Positions 51,674 to 61,150 of a stretch of DNA of 64,000 bases are shown piece by piece. Source of the DNA: Hyphomicrobium_A sp963726795. GTDB taxonomy: Bacteria; Pseudomonadota; Alphaproteobacteria; Rhizobiales; Hyphomicrobiaceae. The stretch lies in contig CAVSDD010000003.1 in the NCBI GenBank assembly GCA_963726795.1, forward strand, positions 1-64,000, written 5' to 3'. Positions within the stretch are counted from its first letter, which is position 1. The number at the start of each line of letters is the position of its first letter. The notes below the pieces were generated by a model that saw nothing but the letters and a program-made list of their open reading frames with translations, made no database searches and was not told the origin of the DNA. The position numbers and the translations under genes were made by a program.

Positions 51674-52939
51674 ATGCTTCTCTCACTTACACGGCTGAAG
51701 CGCGTCTTAGCTCTGGCGGTGTTGCTATCCGCACTGCTCGGCTACGTAGCCGTGACGGGCGCGACATCGACCGCCTTGGCGGCAACGGCCGACCAGAACC
51801 TGCAGGCGAAGATCGTCGAGTATAAGAAGAAGCTCGCCGAGTATCGCAAGGCGCGCGACGCCTACGACAAGGCGGTTGCGCCCTATTGGCGTACGGTCAC
51901 GGCGAAACGTGGGGAGCGGCGCAAGAAGTTTGCAGCCAACCAGCGCGTAACCCTCGCAGACTACGTGCTGGAGCAGCCCAAGCTCTATGCAGGGCCGCAA
52001 GAGCCGGACAATCCCGAGAAGAAGCCGAGCGAGCCGCGCGTCATACCTGTGGCTGATGATTTCCTGCTCAACGCCAAGGAGCAGTTCGGTTTCACGCCGC
52101 AGCTGCCGGCAAGCGAGATCGACTACAAGCGCGCGTATGCTCGCGCCGCTACCGCCGCCGGTCTGACCAAGGTCCAGTGCGTCAAGATCTACGGCTTTGA
52201 ATCGGGCGGGGACGGCGGATACGACGTGCAGGCAGGCCGCGAGTACGACAAGCATGCCCGCGTCATCTCCACGGCGCTCGGCTACAACCAGCTGCTGACC
52301 ACCAACAGCGTCGAGCTCGTAGCCGAGGCGGGAGATGGCATTCTCGCGGAGCTCGCGAAAAAGGCGGACCGCGCCGAGGGCGAGCGCAAAGCCGAGCTGC
52401 AGGCCAAGATCGCGGCGCTGGAGAAGATGCAGAAATTCTCGCGCACCGTGCCGGACGACTGGAGCGCGCATGGGCGGCTCGCCGGCACGCCCAAGGGCAT
52501 CGGCATGCACGCGCTCATTCTCGATGTCGACATCGGCCCGCTGCTGCAGACGCAGAAGCTTTTGACCTCGGTGAATTTTGCCAAGCGCAAAGGCATCGAC
52601 AAGCCGCTGACGGCGGCCGAACTCGAGATGATGAACCTGACCGGAGACGGCAACGGCTACGACATGGTGCAGATGCCGGCCGAGATGCGCGAGAAGGTGC
52701 CGACCTCGAATTTCTTCCAGCAGGGCGGCTACGAGCGTAACCCGGTAGCGATCCACAACAACACGGTGGCGAAGCTCTTGGCGGCGACCGATGCCAAGAT
52801 GATCAAGGAAGCAAACCTGCAAGGCGCGAAGGATCTCGCCGCCGCCTTCGATGCCGCGGCAGGACATGCCGCAAGCGCCCCAGCGACCGCCCCGGCTCAC
52901 GTTCCAGCACCGGTACCGGCGCACCCCACCGCGCAATGA
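51674..52939 (+). CDS. Secreted protein with a lytic-transglycosylase-like region
   Basis: Starting at the ATG 51674 the product is 421 residues with a signal peptide (about residues 1-37, ending ALAAT), a coiled-coil (DQNLQAKIVEYKKKLAEYRK) and a middle region with YGFESGGDGGYDVQAG and ISTALGYNQLLTTNSVEL. The latter recalls the Glu-containing segment of lysozyme-like transglycosylases, though only loosely. A Pro/Ala/His-rich tail ends the protein. A longer frame to 51446 lies inside the repeat region and is rejected. No family is recognised with confidence. Confidence 0.6.
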   Translation: MLLSLTRLKRVLALAVLLSALLGYVAVTGATSTALAATADQNLQAKIVEYKKKLAEYRKARDAYDKAVAPYWRTVTAKRGERRKKFAANQRVTLADYVLEQPKLYAGPQEPDNPEKKPSEPRVIPVADDFLLNAKEQFGFTPQLPASEIDYKRAYARAATAAGLTKVQCVKIYGFESGGDGGYDVQAGREYDKHARVISTALGYNQLLTTNSVELVAEAGDGILAELAKKADRAEGERKAELQAKIAALEKMQKFSRTVPDDWSAHGRLAGTPKGIGMHALILDVDIGPLLQTQKLLTSVNFAKRKGIDKPLTAAELEMMNLTGDGNGYDMVQMPAEMREKVPTSNFFQQGGYERNPVAIHNNTVAKLLAATDAKMIKEANLQGAKDLAAAFDAAAGHAASAPATAPAHVPAPVPAHPTAQ

Positions 52940-53003
52940 CCGGCAATCCCGAATCGGTCCAGATTGCGCCCGCGAAAGAGACGGCTCCACTCAAGGTTAG
53001 CTC

Positions 53004-53798
53004 ATGCGGCGCTTGGCACTCGTGCTGGCGATGTGCGGCGCGCTCGCGAAACCCGCGCGTGCGGAGGAGGATGACGCGGCGCTGGCGCAGAAGCTCGCCA
53101 ACCCGATCGCCAACTTGATGAGCGTCCCCATCAGCTACAACTGGGATCACGACATCGGCCCGGTCGAGGGCGGTCACTCCAACTACATGAAGTTCGAACC
53201 GGTGATCCCGTTCCGCCTCGACGGCGACTGGTCGCTGATCGCGCGCACGGTGATGAAGGTCATCGACCAAACCGACGTCGAGCCCGGCTCGGGCAGCCAG
53301 TTCGGCATCACCGACACGACCGAGAGCTTCTATTTCACGCCCAACACGGCTGGCCCGGCCGGCTTCATCTGGGGCGTTGGCCCGGGAATAAGCATCCCGG
53401 CAACGAACAGCGAAATCGATTCAGAACATTGGGGACTCGGACCGACGGCGGCGGTGGTCATTCAACCGGGCAGATGGACCATCGGCGTTCTCGCCGAGCA
53501 AATCTGGTCGGTCGGAGGCGGACCACAAGCACCTTTGAACGAGCTCTACCTGCAGCCCTTCATCACCTACACAACGGAGGACGCCTGGTCGATCTCGCTC
53601 GAATTCGAATCCTATTACTTCTGGCTCGATAATGAATGGTCGATCCCGCTGCACTTCGAGCTGACCAAGTTGATCCACATCGGGAGCCAGCCGATCAGTA
53701 TCGGTCCAATCGTGCGCTACTGGGCTGCCGCGACCGATAGCGACGCGCACAATTGGGGCTTGCGGTTCACCGCCACGCTGCTGTTTCCCGACCGATAA
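53004..53798 (+). CDS. Outer-membrane transporter-like beta-barrel protein
   Basis: The 264-residue product has a short signal peptide (about residues 1-20, ending ARAEE) and a beta-rich body with many aromatic strands, such as YNWDHDIGPVEGGHSNYMKF and SLEFESYYFWLDNEWSIPL. The pattern matches transporter-type (phenol_MetA_deg-like) outer membrane proteins of Proteobacteria. The last residues FTATLLFPDR resemble a barrel strand. The ATG at 53004 lies behind AAGGTT. The substrate is unknown. Confidence 0.65.
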   Translation: MRRLALVLAMCGALAKPARAEEDDAALAQKLANPIANLMSVPISYNWDHDIGPVEGGHSNYMKFEPVIPFRLDGDWSLIARTVMKVIDQTDVEPGSGSQFGITDTTESFYFTPNTAGPAGFIWGVGPGISIPATNSEIDSEHWGLGPTAAVVIQPGRWTIGVLAEQIWSVGGGPQAPLNELYLQPFITYTTEDAWSISLEFESYYFWLDNEWSIPLHFELTKLIHIGSQPISIGPIVRYWAAATDSDAHNWGLRFTATLLFPDR

Positions 53799-53811
53799 AC
53801 GTGATGCCGAC

Positions 53812-54033
53812 CTAGTGTGCGCTTCCCTCGCAGGGCACCTCGCGCTCGACGTCGTAGGCGAACGTTTCCGTCGTCGTGGTGCGCCGCGCCTCGCGATCCC
53901 AGGACGGGAACGCCATCTTTCCTCGCGCAACGTAGGTGAGCTTCTGGCCGTCGATCTCCAGAACCTTGCGCACCTCGCTCGCGTGCGTCAGATAGCAGCG
54001 ACCGACGCTAATCGCCTCGGGTTCGACAGGCAT
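53812..54033 (-). CDS. Small hypothetical protein
   Basis: A 73-residue product from the ATG at 54033, with a conserved look: VGRCYLTHASEVRKVLEIDGQKLTYVARG, shown in part, is a short SH3-like barrel pattern. It ends VEREVPCEGSAH. An upstream frame to 54066 adds 11 residues. It converges with the outer-membrane gene ending at 53798. No function known. Confidence 0.55.
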   Translation of the reverse strand: MPVEPEAISVGRCYLTHASEVRKVLEIDGQKLTYVARGKMAFPSWDREARRTTTTETFAYDVEREVPCEGSAH

Positions 54034-54272
54034 CCGACACCTCGCCATCTCGAATCTGGCTGGCAACTGTTGAACGCGCCACCACTTTTGTGCGGCGCAA
54101 TTATATCACCTGTACGAATGGGTCGGGATTGTCCTACCCACGTCGCACCGCAGCGAAATGCAATGAAATTGTTGCCCCCGACGCGGGGTCTGCCCTAGGC
54201 TGCGCCCGCAATACAGGCGCCGGCCGGGTGCGGGCCCAATGACAACTCAAAGCAAAGAATCCGGAGTGCTCG

Positions 54273-55499
54273 ATGAAGATTTATCCGACCCTTGAAATTC
54301 CAGAGACGCTGGCCGCCGGCCCAGGCCCGGGCAATACCGACCCGCGCGTGCTCGAGCGGTTCGCCAAGACCGGCGTCGCCGACCACATGCAGAAAGACGT
54401 CATCCGCGGCATGCTCGAAGCCAAGGAGATGTTGCGCGAGCTGTGGGGCACCAAGAACGTCTACACCTACGGCGTCGCTGGCACCGGCTTCTCCGGTCTC
54501 GACTGCGTGCTCTCGCTCATCCTGCCTGGCGACAAGGTCGTGGCGTTCCCCAACGGAACGTTCTCCGGCATCGACTCGCTCACGATCCGCATGAAGGCAT
54601 CGACCGCCGAGGAGCTCGCCGCAGACTCGCTGAACCCCAAGCCCAAGAGCGTGACGATCGTCGAGACTCCGCACGGCCAGTCCGTGTCCGGCGCGGTTGT
54701 CGACAAGGCGCTCGGCGAGCACAAGCCGATGTGGGCGTTCATGGCTCACTGGGAGACAGGCTCGGGCCGCATCAACGACCTCAAGGGCTTTTCCGATGCG
54801 TGCGTCAAGCACGGCGTGATGGGCATCGTCGACGCCGTCTCGAGCCTCGGCGTCGCCGACTTTAACATCGACGATTATCCCGGCGTCGTCGCCTGGGCGT
54901 CGTGTCCGCAGAAGGGTGTGCTTTCGCTGCCGCTCACCTATGCGCCTGTCAGCTTCACCGACAAGGCGATCGAGATGGTGAAGAAGCGCGGCTGCCGCAC
55001 CTACGTTCACCACCCGATCCTCGATGCCCGCCACTGGGGCATCATCGACGGCAAGGACGGCGCCGCCGCCTACCACCAGACCCATTCTTGCTACGCCGTC
55101 GCCGCGTTCCACGAGGCGCTGCGCATCATCCTCGGTTACGGGCGCCGCCGCAAAGCGTCCGACTACGCCTACCACGAGAAGGCGTTGCGTCAGGCCGTCG
55201 AGTCGATGGGCTGCGACGTCACTTCGAACATGACGAGCCTCGTCGTGCTCAACCTGCCGGGTGCACTGAAAGGCAAGGAGAAGGATCTCGTCGCCGGCGC
55301 CCGCGCGCAGGGCTTTGGCATCTGGCCGACGCTTTCGGAACCGGTGCAGGTTCGCATCGGCATTCTCAACCAGCTGTCGCCGCCGCAGATCGCCGAGATC
55401 GTCTCGCGCTTTGCCGACGCGATGCTCGGCATGGGCGCGACCTTCGACAAGCAGAATGTGATGAACCAGCTGAAGAGCTACTACGCCGAGGCCGCCTGA
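54273..55499 (+). CDS. Class V PLP aminotransferase (serine-glyoxylate/alanine-glyoxylate type)
   Basis: The 408-residue enzyme belongs to the class V aminotransferases. It starts with the AGPGPGNTDPRVL nucleotide-type loop, has VAGTGFSGLDCVLSLILPGDKV, GIVDAVSSLGVADFNIDDY and the PLP lysine in SCPQKGVLSLPL (Lys214). The nearest known groups are serine-glyoxylate and alanine-glyoxylate aminotransferases, which convert glyoxylate to glycine. In a methylotroph with the ethylmalonyl-CoA pathway this fits glyoxylate metabolism, yet the N-terminus differs from the classic sgaA type, so I give no symbol. It is monocistronic and ends at a strong stem-loop. Confidence 0.85.
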   Translation: MKIYPTLEIPETLAAGPGPGNTDPRVLERFAKTGVADHMQKDVIRGMLEAKEMLRELWGTKNVYTYGVAGTGFSGLDCVLSLILPGDKVVAFPNGTFSGIDSLTIRMKASTAEELAADSLNPKPKSVTIVETPHGQSVSGAVVDKALGEHKPMWAFMAHWETGSGRINDLKGFSDACVKHGVMGIVDAVSSLGVADFNIDDYPGVVAWASCPQKGVLSLPLTYAPVSFTDKAIEMVKKRGCRTYVHHPILDARHWGIIDGKDGAAAYHQTHSCYAVAAFHEALRIILGYGRRRKASDYAYHEKALRQAVESMGCDVTSNMTSLVVLNLPGALKGKEKDLVAGARAQGFGIWPTLSEPVQVRIGILNQLSPPQIAEIVSRFADAMLGMGATFDKQNVMNQLKSYYAEAA

Positions 55500-55541
55500 G
55501 CGCAGGCGCGGGCCTAAATCGGTAGATTGCTGGACTAAGAA

Positions 55542-55571
55542 GCAGGCCAGGCGGGAAACCGTCTGGCCTGC
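55542..55571. terminator. Strong stem-loop between convergent genes
   Basis: A 13-bp stem (55542-55554 with 55559-55571, one G-T pair) closes the stable loop GAAA. It lies 42 bases after the aminotransferase stop and 18 bases beyond the TonB gene end on the other strand. Neither side has a long T-tract, so it may act as a bidirectional block or a 3' end stabiliser. Confidence 0.65.
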
Positions 55572-55589
55572 CTGCTGTCGCAACCGGCG

Positions 55590-56519
55590 TCACTTGTAGA
55601 CGTACGTCACCAGGAACGTGCGATCGGCGACCGACGCATTCTTCGGCGGAAACGGATACGCCGCTTGTCGCGCCGAGAACAGAATGTCCTGGTCGAGCTC
55701 GCTCTTGCCGCCGCTGCTCACCAGAGTCAGCTGCCCGACATTGCCGTTCCCATCGAGAATGATGCGGATCGTGATGCGCGTACGCGTTCCATAGGACGGC
55801 GGCATCGTCTTCTTGAGCGCGCGGATCACGTCGCGCCCGAAGCGGTCGTTCTCGCCCGAGCGGGTGATGCCGGGCGGCCGCGACGCGGAAGATGCGCCAC
55901 CCTCATCGCCCGAGGACCCTTGCATGGCGAGGTTGTAGGGGACCGATAGGTCGACGGTCTTGGGCGGGCTCGACTTTGCTGTGCTGGTCTTGGGTGTCGC
56001 CTTCGCTTCGGCCTTCGGCGCCGCCTTGTGCGGGGGCTTTTCGGTTTCCTTGTTTTCGGGCAGCGCGGGCTCGGGCGTCGGTGCGAGTGACAGCGAAGGT
56101 GCGGGCACGGCCGTCTCGTCGGGCAGTTCCTTATCGGGCGGCGCCGGCTCCTTGGCTTCTTGCGGCTTTGGCTCGGGCTGTTTTTCCGGCTCGGCCTGCT
56201 TTTCCGGCTCGGGCTGCGGCTGCTGCTCGGGCTGAGGCTGTTGTGTCGGCGTCGGCGGTTGACTGGGCGGCGGAGCGCTCGCGCCATCGCCCATGCTGAG
56301 CTCGGAGGAATCCACGAGCTCCACGTCGATCGCGCGCGAGTCCCCGTTGGGATCCCCGACGTTGCGCGGACGCGAGAACGCCACGCCGAATATGAGCAGC
56401 GCGTGCGCGAGCGCCGCGCAGCCGAGCGCGATCCAGAAGACTGTCTGGCGTTGTGTGCGCGCAGTCGCGCCCTGCGCCTGCGCGCGATCCGCAGTCAGCA
56501 CCAACTGCTCAGTGCTCAT
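55590..56519 (-). CDS. TonB-like energy transducer protein
   Basis: The 309-residue product has an N-terminal membrane anchor (FWIALGCAALAHALLIFGVAF), a Pro/Glu/Gln/Lys-rich linker of about 130 residues and a C-terminal TonB-C domain with RDVIRALKKTMPPSYGTRTR and ILDGNGNVGQLTLVSSGGKS. The final residues YKF-type strand VTYVYK agree. It could power the TonB-dependent receptor at 2051, although ExbB/ExbD are not in the window. ATG at 56519. It converges on the aminotransferase across a stem-loop. Confidence 0.85.
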   Translation of the reverse strand: MSTEQLVLTADRAQAQGATARTQRQTVFWIALGCAALAHALLIFGVAFSRPRNVGDPNGDSRAIDVELVDSSELSMGDGASAPPPSQPPTPTQQPQPEQQPQPEPEKQAEPEKQPEPKPQEAKEPAPPDKELPDETAVPAPSLSLAPTPEPALPENKETEKPPHKAAPKAEAKATPKTSTAKSSPPKTVDLSVPYNLAMQGSSGDEGGASSASRPPGITRSGENDRFGRDVIRALKKTMPPSYGTRTRITIRIILDGNGNVGQLTLVSSGGKSELDQDILFSARQAAYPFPPKNASVADRTFLVTYVYK

Positions 56520-56755
56520 GCCGCTCGCTCAATCCCACCGTTGCGGCGCTCAAGGCGCGCACCTGGCATTCCCGCTTTCGGCCCGCGCATCGACCCCAAC
56601 CTAATCTGTTGCGATGCATATGTGGACAATATCAAGGCTAGTGTGCACAACCCGCGGCCCTCCAATTGTTGCGGCGGAAGGCCACGTGTTAGCGGTGCGG
56701 CAGTGGCGTAGCCCACGTAGAGGGGCGGACAATTGAAAAGTAGGGGGTCCGTGTC

Positions 56756-57433
56756 GTGAGAAGGTTATGTCTCGCATTTTCGCTGCTCGCAGTAGCAGCC
56801 TTAAACTCCACCGCAGCAGTTGCCCAGGATCGATGGCCATTCAATGGCTTATATGTCGGTCTGCATGCCGGTTATTCCTGGCAGGACGCCAGCGGCGTCT
56901 TTAACAACGCCGGCGCCTTCCCGACGAGTTTGTCCGGGCTCGATCTCAATGGCGGGCTCCTTGGTGCGCAGTTGGGCTACAACGCGCAGTACAACTGGTG
57001 GATGGTCGGCATCGAGGCCGATGCTTCCGCCCATCCCGAAGACAACTCTGCGCTCACGCGCACCGGCGTGCTGCTGACCAGCGACGATAGCTACCTCGCC
57101 AGCATCCGTGGCCGCATCGGCGTCGTGTACTACAATTGGCTGTTCTACGGCACGGCCGGCGTCGGCTTCACCGAGGTGAAATTCCGCGAGAGCACACCCG
57201 GTATGGCATTCAGCGGCGCGCTGCGACAAAAGGAAACCGGCGCCGTCTACGGCGGCGGCATCGAGTGGGCCTTCGTGCACGGTGTCACGCTCCGCGCCGA
57301 ATATCTGCACTACGACGTCGGCAGCAGCATGGGCATTCCGACTTCATTCCCAGGCGCAAACGTGGGCGACTACGTGACTTTCAGCGACATCGATGTGGCC
57401 CGCATGGCCCTCAACATCAGCCTCAATCCTTGA
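56756..57433 (+). CDS. Outer-membrane beta-barrel protein (Omp25/Opa-like)
   Basis: The 225-residue product starts at GTG 56756, with a signal peptide (about residues 1-24, ending AVAQ) and an eight-strand barrel. Strands include NGLYVGLHAGYSWQDASG, GGLLGAQLGYNAQYNWWMVG, YLASIRGRIGVVYYNWLFYG and a final VARMALNISLNP. This is the porin-like/Omp25 fold common in Rhizobiales, which stabilises the envelope. A hairpin follows at 57442-57470. Confidence 0.85.
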   Translation: MRRLCLAFSLLAVAALNSTAAVAQDRWPFNGLYVGLHAGYSWQDASGVFNNAGAFPTSLSGLDLNGGLLGAQLGYNAQYNWWMVGIEADASAHPEDNSALTRTGVLLTSDDSYLASIRGRIGVVYYNWLFYGTAGVGFTEVKFRESTPGMAFSGALRQKETGAVYGGGIEWAFVHGVTLRAEYLHYDVGSSMGIPTSFPGANVGDYVTFSDIDVARMALNISLNP

Positions 57434-57441
57434 TGGCCCGG

Positions 57442-57470
57442 CTAGAGCGTCGGCGCGGCCGGCGCTCTAG
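57442..57470. terminator. Terminator hairpin between convergent genes
   Basis: A 12-bp stem with one G-T pair (57442-57453 with 57459-57470) follows the outer-membrane gene stop by 9 bases and precedes the AraC gene's stop at 57474. It is suited for termination of both convergent genes. Confidence 0.65.
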
Positions 57471-57473
57471 TCC

Positions 57474-58478
57474 TCAAGCACCACTGTCCTTCGGTTCCTC
57501 GGTGGCGCGCGCCCTATACTCGCTCGGCGAACATTGAAACAGCGCTTTGAAACGCCGCGTGAAGTGCGACACGTCGGAAAATCCATGCGCATAAGCGATG
57601 TCGGTAATCGCCCGCCCGAACTCCTTTGGATCCTCCAGGACACTGCGGCAGCGCTGTAGCCGGCGGAGCACGATGAACCGCTCCAGCGACGTGTCCTCCT
57701 GCGCCAGCAGCGCATTGGCGTAGCGCACGCTGATACCGGCTGCGGCCGCAGCGGTTGCTGGCCTGAGCTCGCTCTCGTGCAGACGCGCTTCGATCACGTC
57801 TTTGAGACGCAACAGCGCCGTCGCGCGCGTTGACGACAGCGTCGCGTGGCGGCCTGGCATCTCCACATCGAATGCAAGCGCGAGCAGATCGAGCAACTGT
57901 TGCGCGATCTTTTCGCTTGTCGGCTCGCTGAGCACGTCGACGCGGCCGACAAGCATGCCGATGAAGCTCGAAACGAGAGCGCGTTCCGGGTTGCGGCCGG
58001 TGAGCGGCCTCGCCGTGAGTGCGCTAATTTCGCCGACGCGAGTTTGCAGCTCCGCGCGCGGCACCTTCAGCACCATCGACTGGATGCCGTGGCGAATCTC
58101 GAATGAAAAGGGACGGCGCGGATCCAGGAAGTAGATGCTACCGGGCCCGGCGATCGAATCCCGGCCGTCCTGGTGCACCAAGATCCGTCCCGTCAACGGC
58201 ATGCCGATAAGGATATCGTCGTCGATAGCGCTTTTCAGGCAGGCCGGCGTGCGTCGCACAGCGCACTCGTCGCATGAGAAATGCGCCAGCCCCAACCCAC
58301 CAATCGCGCCAGCGCGAATCTTGCCGTTGAAGCCGCGGCCGACGCTCGTGCTGAACTCGTGCGCGACATAGGCCTTTGCCGCTTCGTCTCGCCAATACGC
58401 CAGTCGATCGCGCTCGTGCACCTGGCTCGTGTCGAACACGACTTTCAGGTTCTCAGAGCTCTGTGCCTGTTCAGTCAA
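57474..58478 (-). CDS. AraC family transcriptional regulator
   Basis: A 334-residue regulator. The N-terminal region (about 1-210) is an AraC-binding-like domain 2 (cupin-type, with YFLDPRRPFSFEIRHGIQS) and the C-terminus (230-330) has two HTH motifs: GISVRYANALLAQEDTSLERF and the family signature ITDIAYAHGFSDVSHFTRRF followed by KALFQCSPSEYRA. The effector is unknown. The start at 58478 is the first codon of the frame; the region upstream contains a hairpin-free gap to the NYN gene. Confidence 0.88.
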   Translation of the reverse strand: MTEQAQSSENLKVVFDTSQVHERDRLAYWRDEAAKAYVAHEFSTSVGRGFNGKIRAGAIGGLGLAHFSCDECAVRRTPACLKSAIDDDILIGMPLTGRILVHQDGRDSIAGPGSIYFLDPRRPFSFEIRHGIQSMVLKVPRAELQTRVGEISALTARPLTGRNPERALVSSFIGMLVGRVDVLSEPTSEKIAQQLLDLLALAFDVEMPGRHATLSSTRATALLRLKDVIEARLHESELRPATAAAAAGISVRYANALLAQEDTSLERFIVLRRLQRCRSVLEDPKEFGRAITDIAYAHGFSDVSHFTRRFKALFQCSPSEYRARATEEPKDSGA

Positions 58479-58586
58479 GAAGTAGTACCGCGTCGGTCAA
58501 AAACAGTCGCAACAACTGGTGTCTGATCGGAGAATCCCCCGAGCGAGGAGTTGACGGCGCGCAGGGCCTGGCGCCAAGGAACAAGC

Positions 58587-59219
58587 ATGCACTTCTACCC
58601 TACCGAGCGGATTGCGCTTTTTATCGATGGTGTCAACCTTTACGCGACCGCAAAGTCGTTGGAGTTCGACATCGACTACAAGCGGCTGCTGATGCTGTTT
58701 GGCCAGCGGGCCCAGCTAATACGGGCGTTCTACTACACCGCGCTCGCCGAGGAGCAGGAGTACTCCTCCATTCGTCCGCTGATCGACTGGCTCGGCTACA
58801 ACGGCTTCTCCGTGGTGACCAAACCGTTGAAGGAGTTCACGGACGCGCTCGGCCGGCGCAAGGTTAAGGGCAACATGGACATCGAGCTGGCGGTGCAGGC
58901 GATACAGCTCGCACCATCGCTCGATCACATCGTGCTGTTCTCCGGCGACGGCGATTTCCGCAGCCTCGTCGCCGACCTCCAGCTTCGGGGCAAGCGCGTA
59001 AGCGTTATCTCGACACTACAGAGCAATCCGCCGATGGTCGCCGATGAGCTGCGCCGCCAGGCGGATCAGTTCATCGACTTGGCCGACCTCGAGCCCATCA
59101 TAGGCCGCGATCCTTCGGCGCGTCAGGGGCGGGTGGCTGGACGCGGCCCGCGGGAGCACGCGCGGGCTGAAGCGCCCGCGGCTTTCGAGCCCGAGGATAC
59201 GCCGGACGACGATCTGTAG
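58587..59219 (+). CDS. NYN domain protein (LabA/DUF88-like)
   Basis: The 210-residue product from ATG 58587 is a NYN (PIN-like) domain protein, with IALFIDGVNLYATAKSLEFD and the acidic residues in NMDIELAVQAIQL and VLFSGDGDFRSLVADL, the predicted metal-binding set of this nuclease-like fold. The C-terminal 45 residues are charged and disordered. Members act as RNA-processing enzymes in some species; activity here is predicted only. The start at 58551 would add 12 residues. Confidence 0.85.
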   Translation: MHFYPTERIALFIDGVNLYATAKSLEFDIDYKRLLMLFGQRAQLIRAFYYTALAEEQEYSSIRPLIDWLGYNGFSVVTKPLKEFTDALGRRKVKGNMDIELAVQAIQLAPSLDHIVLFSGDGDFRSLVADLQLRGKRVSVISTLQSNPPMVADELRRQADQFIDLADLEPIIGRDPSARQGRVAGRGPREHARAEAPAAFEPEDTPDDDL

Positions 59220-59242
59220 AGTCCGGCCCCGACGTCGGGTGG

Positions 59243-60916
59243 CTAGGCGGCTGTGGCGGCTGCGCGCTGCTTTGCGACGATGTCCCAGGCGGCGTTGATC
59301 TGCTGCAACCGCCGCTCACGATAGAGCCGATCCGGCTCCGAACTCGCGTGATCGGGATGCCAGTTCAGCCGCAACCCATCGACGATCTTCTTGATCGCGA
59401 TAACCGACGCTTCGGGCGCGGCGCCCAGCACCTTCAAGGCCTGCTCGTAGGTCTTTGGCACCGGAAACTCCTCGACTGCCGCCAAAGAGGGACCGGCCGG
59501 AGGGGAGCCTGGAGTTGGTAAGGCCGAAATCTCCGCCCGCACAGGAGCACGAGAAATCGTTGCGGGCGTCGTGGAACGCTCCAGTGTGATGCTCGAAATG
59601 TCGCGCGGAGCCGCAATCGCCGTTACGCGCTGACGGCGCCACAGACCGAACGCGGCAAGGCCGAGCAGCGCGATCACGGCGGCGACGGTACCCGACGCGA
59701 TCGCATGTTTTTCGACGGTCGCCGCGGCGGCAGGCAATGCGCCTGTCTCAGGAGCTTGCGAAACCGAAGTCTCGTCTGCGGGCTGGTCCGCTGCGGCCAG
59801 CGTCTTGCTGATTGCATCGGGCTCGGCCGGCGGAACGCTCGAAGTTGTAGACGCGCTCGGGGTCGCGGCAGCGATGACCGGCGCCGGCGGCGAAGCCGCC
59901 TCGTGGTGGGCACCGTTCAAAATCCTTGGCGTGGTGCTCGTCCCGCCCGGCTGGGCATCGGCGGTTACGGCCGGCTTGTCAGGCTCGGGCTTGATGACGG
60001 TCACTGTCGAAGGTTTCGGCTCGGGCACGACCGGCTTTGAAGCGGCAGGCTCCGGCACGGGCGCTGCTGCCTGCTTAGCCGGTGGCGGGGCCGCGGCGGG
60101 CGTCGCCGCCTGGCGTGGCGCGTGCTCGGGGAGATCGGCCGCGGTCGAAGGCGCAGCAGCGGCTGGGCCTGCGAGCAGCGGAGCATGCGCGACCGCGCCC
60201 GGCTGGTCCGGAGGCGAGGCTTGCGCCGACGGCGGCGGCGGCACGCGGGCAGGCGCATCGGCACGAGGCGTTGACCCGAGAGGCGGGGCGTAGGCATCGG
60301 CGCTGTGGGGCTCCGCGGCCCACCCATCCTTGCCGGGTCCACTGGGTGCGAGCGCAACGGGACCATCGGGTGCGCCGCCGTTGAACGTCAGGGGAATGCC
60401 CATCGCGGGCGCATATCCGGCAGGCAGCGTTACGATGCGGTCCGGGCGATAGTCGTCGCGACCGTACTCCATGCCGATGCCCGGACCCGCGAAGCGGCCG
60501 CGCCAGCCGCCCCAGCGATCGGGACGCCGGCGTACAGGCGCCACGGCCCAGCCTTTGCTCATGCGCATGTTGAAGCGGCCGTCCTCGACCCAGGCGTCCC
60601 AGTTCTCGCCGCGCGCGGCGTTGCCGGCGGCCTCGAGCCAGGTGACGCGGGAACCGTTGCATTCAAACGCGAAGCGATGCACGAGCCAGCTGCGGCAGTT
60701 TTGCGGATCGGACGGAGAGCAGGTGGAGAAAACCTGGCGCTCGTGCGGACCAATGATCCCGTAGGAATGGTCAAACTGCGCCGGTATCAGGCGCGCGCGG
60801 CCGCCCGCGAAGACGCAGTCGAACGGCATGCTGACCTGTTCGCCGGCCTGCGCAGCGCTGCCGACGAGAACCAGCGCCAGAGCGACGGCTCGCGCTCGAA
60901 GCGGAATGTAGACCAT
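59243..60916 (-). CDS. Membrane-tethered protein with a C-terminal cytoplasmic J domain
   Basis: From ATG 60916 the product has 557 residues. A signal peptide (about 1-24, ending AAQAG) leads a periplasmic domain with GENWDAWVEDGRFNMRMSKG and many Trp and Arg residues, then a long Pro/Ala-rich linker (about 180-400). A membrane segment (ASGTVAAVIALLGLAAFGLW) near 402-424 follows, and a C-terminal J-like domain (FPVPKTYEQALKVLGAA, NWHPDHASSEPDRLYRERRL) with HPD motif. The topology places the J domain in the cytoplasm, where DnaK could act. This domain combination is unusual. Confidence 0.72.
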   Translation of the reverse strand: MVYIPLRARAVALALVLVGSAAQAGEQVSMPFDCVFAGGRARLIPAQFDHSYGIIGPHERQVFSTCSPSDPQNCRSWLVHRFAFECNGSRVTWLEAAGNAARGENWDAWVEDGRFNMRMSKGWAVAPVRRRPDRWGGWRGRFAGPGIGMEYGRDDYRPDRIVTLPAGYAPAMGIPLTFNGGAPDGPVALAPSGPGKDGWAAEPHSADAYAPPLGSTPRADAPARVPPPPSAQASPPDQPGAVAHAPLLAGPAAAAPSTAADLPEHAPRQAATPAAAPPPAKQAAAPVPEPAASKPVVPEPKPSTVTVIKPEPDKPAVTADAQPGGTSTTPRILNGAHHEAASPPAPVIAAATPSASTTSSVPPAEPDAISKTLAAADQPADETSVSQAPETGALPAAAATVEKHAIASGTVAAVIALLGLAAFGLWRRQRVTAIAAPRDISSITLERSTTPATISRAPVRAEISALPTPGSPPAGPSLAAVEEFPVPKTYEQALKVLGAAPEASVIAIKKIVDGLRLNWHPDHASSEPDRLYRERRLQQINAAWDIVAKQRAAATAA

Positions 60917-61150
60917 GATGCCCCTACGGCTGATCGTTGATTGCCGTGCCAAAGCAACTGAGGCCGCAAGAGCTTGGCCGCTTTGTGGCATTTTGGGTCT
61001 AAGGCGCCGACCATAGCGTCGCGGTCAACAATTGGCCCGATTTGCAGCGGCTGCGAGCGCGCCGAGCGGCAAGATTTCGCACAAAATGAAATCGCCCCGG
61101 AGACCCAGGGCGATTGTCAGAATATTTGGTCGGCGGCGTCGTGCGCGGGA

